Assembly (NCBI RefSeq): GCF_009664855.1
Contig: NZ_CP045928.1
Coordinates: 5,178,331 to 5,242,330, forward strand
Length of the DNA stretch: 64,000 bases
Origin: Flavobacterium sp. SLB02
GTDB lineage: Bacteria > Bacteroidota > Bacteroidia > Flavobacteriales > Flavobacteriaceae
Direction: 5' to 3'
The notes beneath the pieces were generated by a model. That model ran no database searches, was not told where the DNA came from, and worked only from the letters and a program-made list of their open reading frames with translations. Each line of letters starts with the position of its first letter. Within the stretch, counting starts at the first letter, position 1. A program made the position numbers and the translations under genes. This document shows positions 60,992 to 64,000 of this stretch, piece after piece.

Positions 60992-62476
60992 CTACTTCAA
61001 ATTATCCGCAATATCTCTATTATTAGACAATCTCGGAATTTTATTCTGTCCGCCTAATTTTCCTTGCGATTTCATATAATCCTGAAATCCGTTTTTCGAA
61101 ACTTTTGTTACTACCACTTTTCTTAAAACATTTCCCGTGATCAGATCATCATAATAAATGTTTTGTTTTCGCATCGAATCGTCAATCGCTTCACCAAAGG
61201 CTTCTATGTTTTCCGGTTCGTTTTCAAATTCTATAAGCCATTCGTGATACGGCAATCCGCTTGACGGGTTTATTTGAGGCGCAACAGTAAATTCATTAAT
61301 TACAATTTTGGTTCCTTCTGTGGCTTCTTTCATTGCTTTTTCGACTTCGTTGGCAATAACGTGTTCACCAAAAGCAGAAATGTAATGTTTAATTCTGCCC
61401 GAAACGATTACTCTGTGTGGAAATAACGAGGTAAACTGTACCGTGTCACCAATATTATATCGCCAAAGTCCGGCATTCGTAGAAACGATCAAAGCATAAT
61501 TTACGCCAATTTCCACCTCACCAACTGTATAGCTTTTTGGATTTTCTGAAAAGAATTCATCAGCTTTTATAAACTCATAGAAAATTCCTGAATTCAGTAA
61601 CAAAAGCATACCTTTTTGTTTTTGAGAATCCTGATAAGCAAAAAATCCTTCAGAAGCAGGAAACAACTCAATGCTGTCTACTTTTCGGCCAATCATTTTT
61701 TCGAATTTGGCGCGGTAAGGTTCGTAATTCACTCCTCCGTAAATAAATAAGTTGAAGTTCTTGAATAATTCTCCTATTTTCTTCCCGCCGCTTTTTTCCT
61801 GTAATCGCTCAAAATACATTTGTACCCAGGACGGAATCCCAGAAATTATGGTCATATCCTGATCAATGGTTTCCTCTACAATAGCGCTTACTTTGGTATC
61901 CCAATCCTCGATACAATTGGTCTCCCAGGATGGCATTCTGTTTTTTTGAAGATATTTAGGTACAAAATGAGCTCCAATTCCGGATAATCTTCCAAATTTG
62001 ATTCCGTATTTTTCAATTAAAATTGGACTTCCCTGGAGGAAAATCATTTTTCCATCAACAAAATCGGCATTTCCGGTTTCGTATATATAATGCAGGATTG
62101 CATTTCGCGAAGCTTCAATATGATACGGCATTGATTCTTTGGTCAACGGAATATATTTTGCTCCTGAGGTTGTTCCAGAAGTTTTGGCAAAATAGAGTGG
62201 TTTCCCTTTCCAGAGAATATTTTTTTCTCCCATTCGAACTTTGTCGATGTAGGGTTTTAAATCTTCGTAATCACGAATAGGGACACGTTTTCTGAAATCA
62301 TGAACCGACTTTATTTTATCAAAATGATGATCTTTACCAAACTGGGTTTCTTTGGCACTATTTATTAAATTCTTAAATACTGCTTGTTGCGTTTCGACCG
62401 GCTTATTGGCCCAAGCCTGTGTTTTATAGTATATTTTCGTGGCAAATAATTTTGCAGCTACTGATTTAATCGACAT
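60992..62476 (-). CDS. GH3 auxin-responsive promoter family acyl-adenylating protein
   Basis: A 494-residue protein of the GH3/ANL superfamily. The phosphate-binding loop is AKTSGTTSGAKYIPLT and the acceptor region LFPASEGFFAYQD. The C-terminal hinge has VSGRIKHYISAFGEHVIANEVEKAM. In plants GH3 enzymes conjugate acyl acids with amino acids; bacterial members have unknown substrates and are very common in Bacteroidota. Full length. It overlaps nothing and is 11 bp downstream of the coiled-coil membrane gene. Confidence 0.9.
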   Translation of the reverse strand: MSIKSVAAKLFATKIYYKTQAWANKPVETQQAVFKNLINSAKETQFGKDHHFDKIKSVHDFRKRVPIRDYEDLKPYIDKVRMGEKNILWKGKPLYFAKTSGTTSGAKYIPLTKESMPYHIEASRNAILHYIYETGNADFVDGKMIFLQGSPILIEKYGIKFGRLSGIGAHFVPKYLQKNRMPSWETNCIEDWDTKVSAIVEETIDQDMTIISGIPSWVQMYFERLQEKSGGKKIGELFKNFNLFIYGGVNYEPYRAKFEKMIGRKVDSIELFPASEGFFAYQDSQKQKGMLLLLNSGIFYEFIKADEFFSENPKSYTVGEVEIGVNYALIVSTNAGLWRYNIGDTVQFTSLFPHRVIVSGRIKHYISAFGEHVIANEVEKAMKEATEGTKIVINEFTVAPQINPSSGLPYHEWLIEFENEPENIEAFGEAIDDSMRKQNIYYDDLITGNVLRKVVVTKVSKNGFQDYMKSQGKLGGQNKIPRLSNNRDIADNLK

Positions 62477-62487
62477 TTGTTATGGTA

Positions 62488-62988
62488 TTATTTCTTGTCA
62501 CTTTTGTTTTTACTTCGGTTTTTTTCACCCGGCTCCTTCTCCATCTTTGCCACTTCTTCTCTTAACTTAATTTCTTCTTCAGAGGCTTTCATATTTACTT
62601 CTGAATGTTCATCAGTTTCTGCTATAATAGAATCTTTATTGAATTTTGCATACTCTAATTCACCTCTCAAAACTTTCTGAATTCCTCTTATATAGGCTTC
62701 ATTTTTCTTTAAAGCGGTTTCTAGCGAATCTGATTTAATCGCCAGTTCAGTTGCATTTTTTTTTAATTCACTCGAAGAATATCCGGGAATAAATTCACGC
62801 AAAGGCGTAAAAGCAATGATGAAAGTAGTAATTAAAATTAAAAATATTCCTCCTAATGTGAACGTTACAAACACATTCATTAAGTTGAGTTTGAATGAAA
62901 AAATTTCTTCGAAAGTATCTTCATTCAAAATTACCAATCGGTTTTTGATGAATAAATTTTTTCGGAAATTGAATTTTTTTCTGGTCAT
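62488..62988 (-). CDS. Membrane-anchored coiled-coil protein, M23 N-terminal-domain-like
   Basis: A 166-residue protein: basic N-terminus (RKKFNFRKNLFIKNRLVILNEDTFEEIFS), one membrane helix (about 36-62, VFVTFTLGGIFLILITTFIIAF), then a Glu/Lys-rich coiled coil and a charged tail (about 140-166). The N-terminal part looks like the leader of larger Bacteroidota M23 peptidases, but the peptidase domain is missing. It may be an independent scaffold or a truncated relative. It starts the GH3 operon. Confidence 0.7.
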   Translation of the reverse strand: MTRKKFNFRKNLFIKNRLVILNEDTFEEIFSFKLNLMNVFVTFTLGGIFLILITTFIIAFTPLREFIPGYSSSELKKNATELAIKSDSLETALKKNEAYIRGIQKVLRGELEYAKFNKDSIIAETDEHSEVNMKASEEEIKLREEVAKMEKEPGEKNRSKNKSDKK

Positions 62989-63006
62989 TATGGTTGTTTA
63001 TACGAG

Positions 63007-63014
63007 CAAATATA
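63007..63014 (-). promoter_or_regulatory. -7 box TATATTTG for the coiled-coil/GH3 operon
   Basis: A perfect TAnnTTTG on the minus strand, 18 bases ahead of the ATG at 62988. The -33 TTG is not clear. Confidence 0.45.
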
Positions 63015-63123
63015 ATAATTAATCGCCTTGTTGATACCTCACAAAAATGAAGGAATACACTCATTTTAAGATTTTATAAAATATTTAACGCTAGCGGAAA
63101 CTAATATTTTAATCCAAATCCTG

Positions 63124-63152
63124 TTGTTCTTCGTATATTCTATATACATTTG
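63124..63152 (+). promoter_or_regulatory. Predicted tatA promoter (TTG-N18-TACATTTG)
   Basis: TTG at 63124-63126 and TACATTTG at 63145-63152, 18 bases apart. It gives a leader of about 40 bases before the tatA ATG. Confidence 0.7.
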
Positions 63153-63199
63153 CGGAACAATTAGAAAAACAATTTGCTTAGGCATTAAATATACAAACC

Positions 63200-63388
63200 A
63201 TGGGAAGATTAGGTCTTACAGAAATCCTCGTAATAGTAGGTATCGTGATATTACTTTTTGGAGGTAAAAAAATACCGGAATTAATGAAAGGTTTAGGAAG
63301 CGGAATTAAGGAATTTAAAAACGCTGCTAAAGACGATCAAACTCCTCCTGCTCCTTCTGTTAAAAAAGAAGAAGAAGAAATTAAATAA
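63200..63388 (+). CDS. tatA: Sec-independent translocase subunit TatA/TatE
   Basis: A 62-residue single-helix protein of the twin-arginine translocase. One membrane helix (about 5-20, [18 protein letters not shown]), then the conserved hinge [14 protein letters not shown], an amphipathic helix and a Glu/Lys tail. It oligomerises to move folded proteins over the inner membrane. No tatC lies adjacent. The gene has its own promoter and terminator, so it is monocistronic here. Confidence 0.93.
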   Translation: MGRLGLTEILVIVGIVILLFGGKKIPELMKGLGSGIKEFKNAAKDDQTPPAPSVKKEEEEIK

Positions 63389-63407
63389 GAATTTAAACCC
63401 TTATTAT

Positions 63408-63441
63408 AAACCCCAAATTACAATTGTAGCTTGGGGTTTTT
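63408..63441 (+). terminator. Terminator after tatA
   Basis: AAACCCCAA pairs with TTGGGGTTT around a 14-base loop, followed by a T-rich run. Confidence 0.75.
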
Positions 63442-63494
63442 ATTTTATCTAAAAAAACTTACTTTTAGAGTCCCTAAATCAAATAACAATAATT

Positions 63495-64000
63495 ATGAAA
63501 AACCTACTTGTAATTACTGTTGCTTTTTTGTGTCTCAAAAGCTACGCACAAAAGCAGCCGTTTCCTGCCAATGCTGTATTTGCAAATGGTTTAATGCCAA
63601 CAAATAAAAACAGTCAGGATGCTAAAAACAACTACGATATCTGGAGGGCCAATTTTGTTGAAGCCTGTTCGAATGGAAGATACCGTGTAAAATTCGACAA
63701 TTCCTGGGAAACTGTTTCTGAAGGAATTGGTTATGGAATGCTCCTGAGTGTTTATATGGCCGATAAAACATTATTTGATGGCCTCTGGCTGTATTACAAA
63801 GACAATGTAAACGGCAATAAAGTAATGAACTGGAAAATAAACGGCTGTTCCGGAACTATTGGTCAAAACGGAGCAACCGATGCTGAACTTGATGCTGCCT
63901 TAGCACTTATCGTTGCCGATTATCAATGGGGAAGCACTGGAAATATCAATTATAAAAGTGATGCCACTGCTTTAATTTCTGCCATTAAAAATTATGAAAT
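63495..64000 (+). CDS. Glycoside hydrolase family 8 protein, N-terminal part
   Basis: A 168-residue open frame running off the window edge. A signal peptide (about 1-18, ending KSYAQ) shows it is secreted. The family-8 active site is visible: ETVSEGIGYGMLLSV with proton donor E76, and GATDAELDAALAL with D129/D133, matching the ATDAD region. GH8 enzymes are inverting endoglucanases, chitosanases or xylanases. It lies 107 bp after tatA and could be a T9SS or Sec substrate; the C-terminus needed to decide is outside the window. Confidence 0.88.
   Translation, partial: MKNLLVITVAFLCLKSYAQKQPFPANAVFANGLMPTNKNSQDAKNNYDIWRANFVEACSNGRYRVKFDNSWETVSEGIGYGMLLSVYMADKTLFDGLWLYYKDNVNGNKVMNWKINGCSGTIGQNGATDAELDAALALIVADYQWGSTGNINYKSDATALISAIKNYE

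Noticed and set aside
1-64000. tRNA or rRNA genes, insertion sequences, prophage
   Set aside because: I saw no cloverleaf-like tRNA, no rRNA segments, no transposase or integrase frame, and no phage structural genes. The ORF6N gene alone is not evidence of a prophage.

Overview
The window looks like a chromosomal stretch of a Flavobacterium close to F. johnsoniae. The evidence is very low G+C, a flexirubin-type aryl polyene cluster, the gliding/T9SS lipoprotein SprE next to a split F-type ATP synthase operon, several families known mainly from Bacteroidota (DUF4292, DUF4254, DUF5687), weak Shine-Dalgarno sequences, and many copies of the Flavobacterium -7 promoter element TAnnTTTG. Species is inferred from family recognition only.

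Left part (1-15.4 kb, plus strand): the distal half of a flexirubin/aryl-polyene operon. In order it holds a ketosynthase (cut by the window edge), a ketosynthase-like chain-length-factor partner lacking the catalytic Cys, a polysaccharide-deacetylase-like protein, a LolA-like carrier, a lipoprotein, two beta-barrel paralogues, a hotdog dehydratase, a small unknown, a glycosyltransferase-DUF2062 fusion, a giant MMPL exporter fused to a PlsC acyltransferase and a decayed methyltransferase-like tail, a CrtI-like oxidoreductase, a C45-type acyltransferase/hydrolase lipoprotein and a PaaK-like AMP ligase. Close packing and 1-4 bp overlaps suggest one transcription unit that builds, transfers and exports a polyene lipid to the outer membrane.

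Middle (15.5-47 kb): housekeeping genes. These include dusB, a MATE pump, a LolCE-type permease, rbfA, a CBS protein, an EnvC-like factor with DUF4292 and TPR partners, a sugar nucleotidyltransferase, dut, a flippase and a GNAT enzyme. They are followed by atpBEFHAG (atpD and atpC are absent), an AtpI/AtpZ pair, a bactofilin, sprE, an ABC exporter, a PaaE-like reductase, a GT9 enzyme, DUF4254, upp and purD. A 670-bp gap at 27.9-28.6 kb carries a four-copy, ~89-bp tandem repeat between a promoter-like box and strong hairpins. It is a candidate repetitive RNA.

Right part (47.4-64 kb): a surface-polysaccharide region with a CapK-like ligase, WecB, UXS, two GT4 enzymes, an O-antigen-ligase-like protein, an EpsG-like protein, a Wzx flippase and a Wzz-like protein. 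It also holds a DUF6909-type protein with a phosphorylase-like C-terminus, a GH3-family protein, TatA and the start of a GH8 glycoside hydrolase. Within it, an ORF6N gene contains a 33-bp perfect palindrome, and four related but diverged palindromes lie just downstream. This is the most unusual structure I found.
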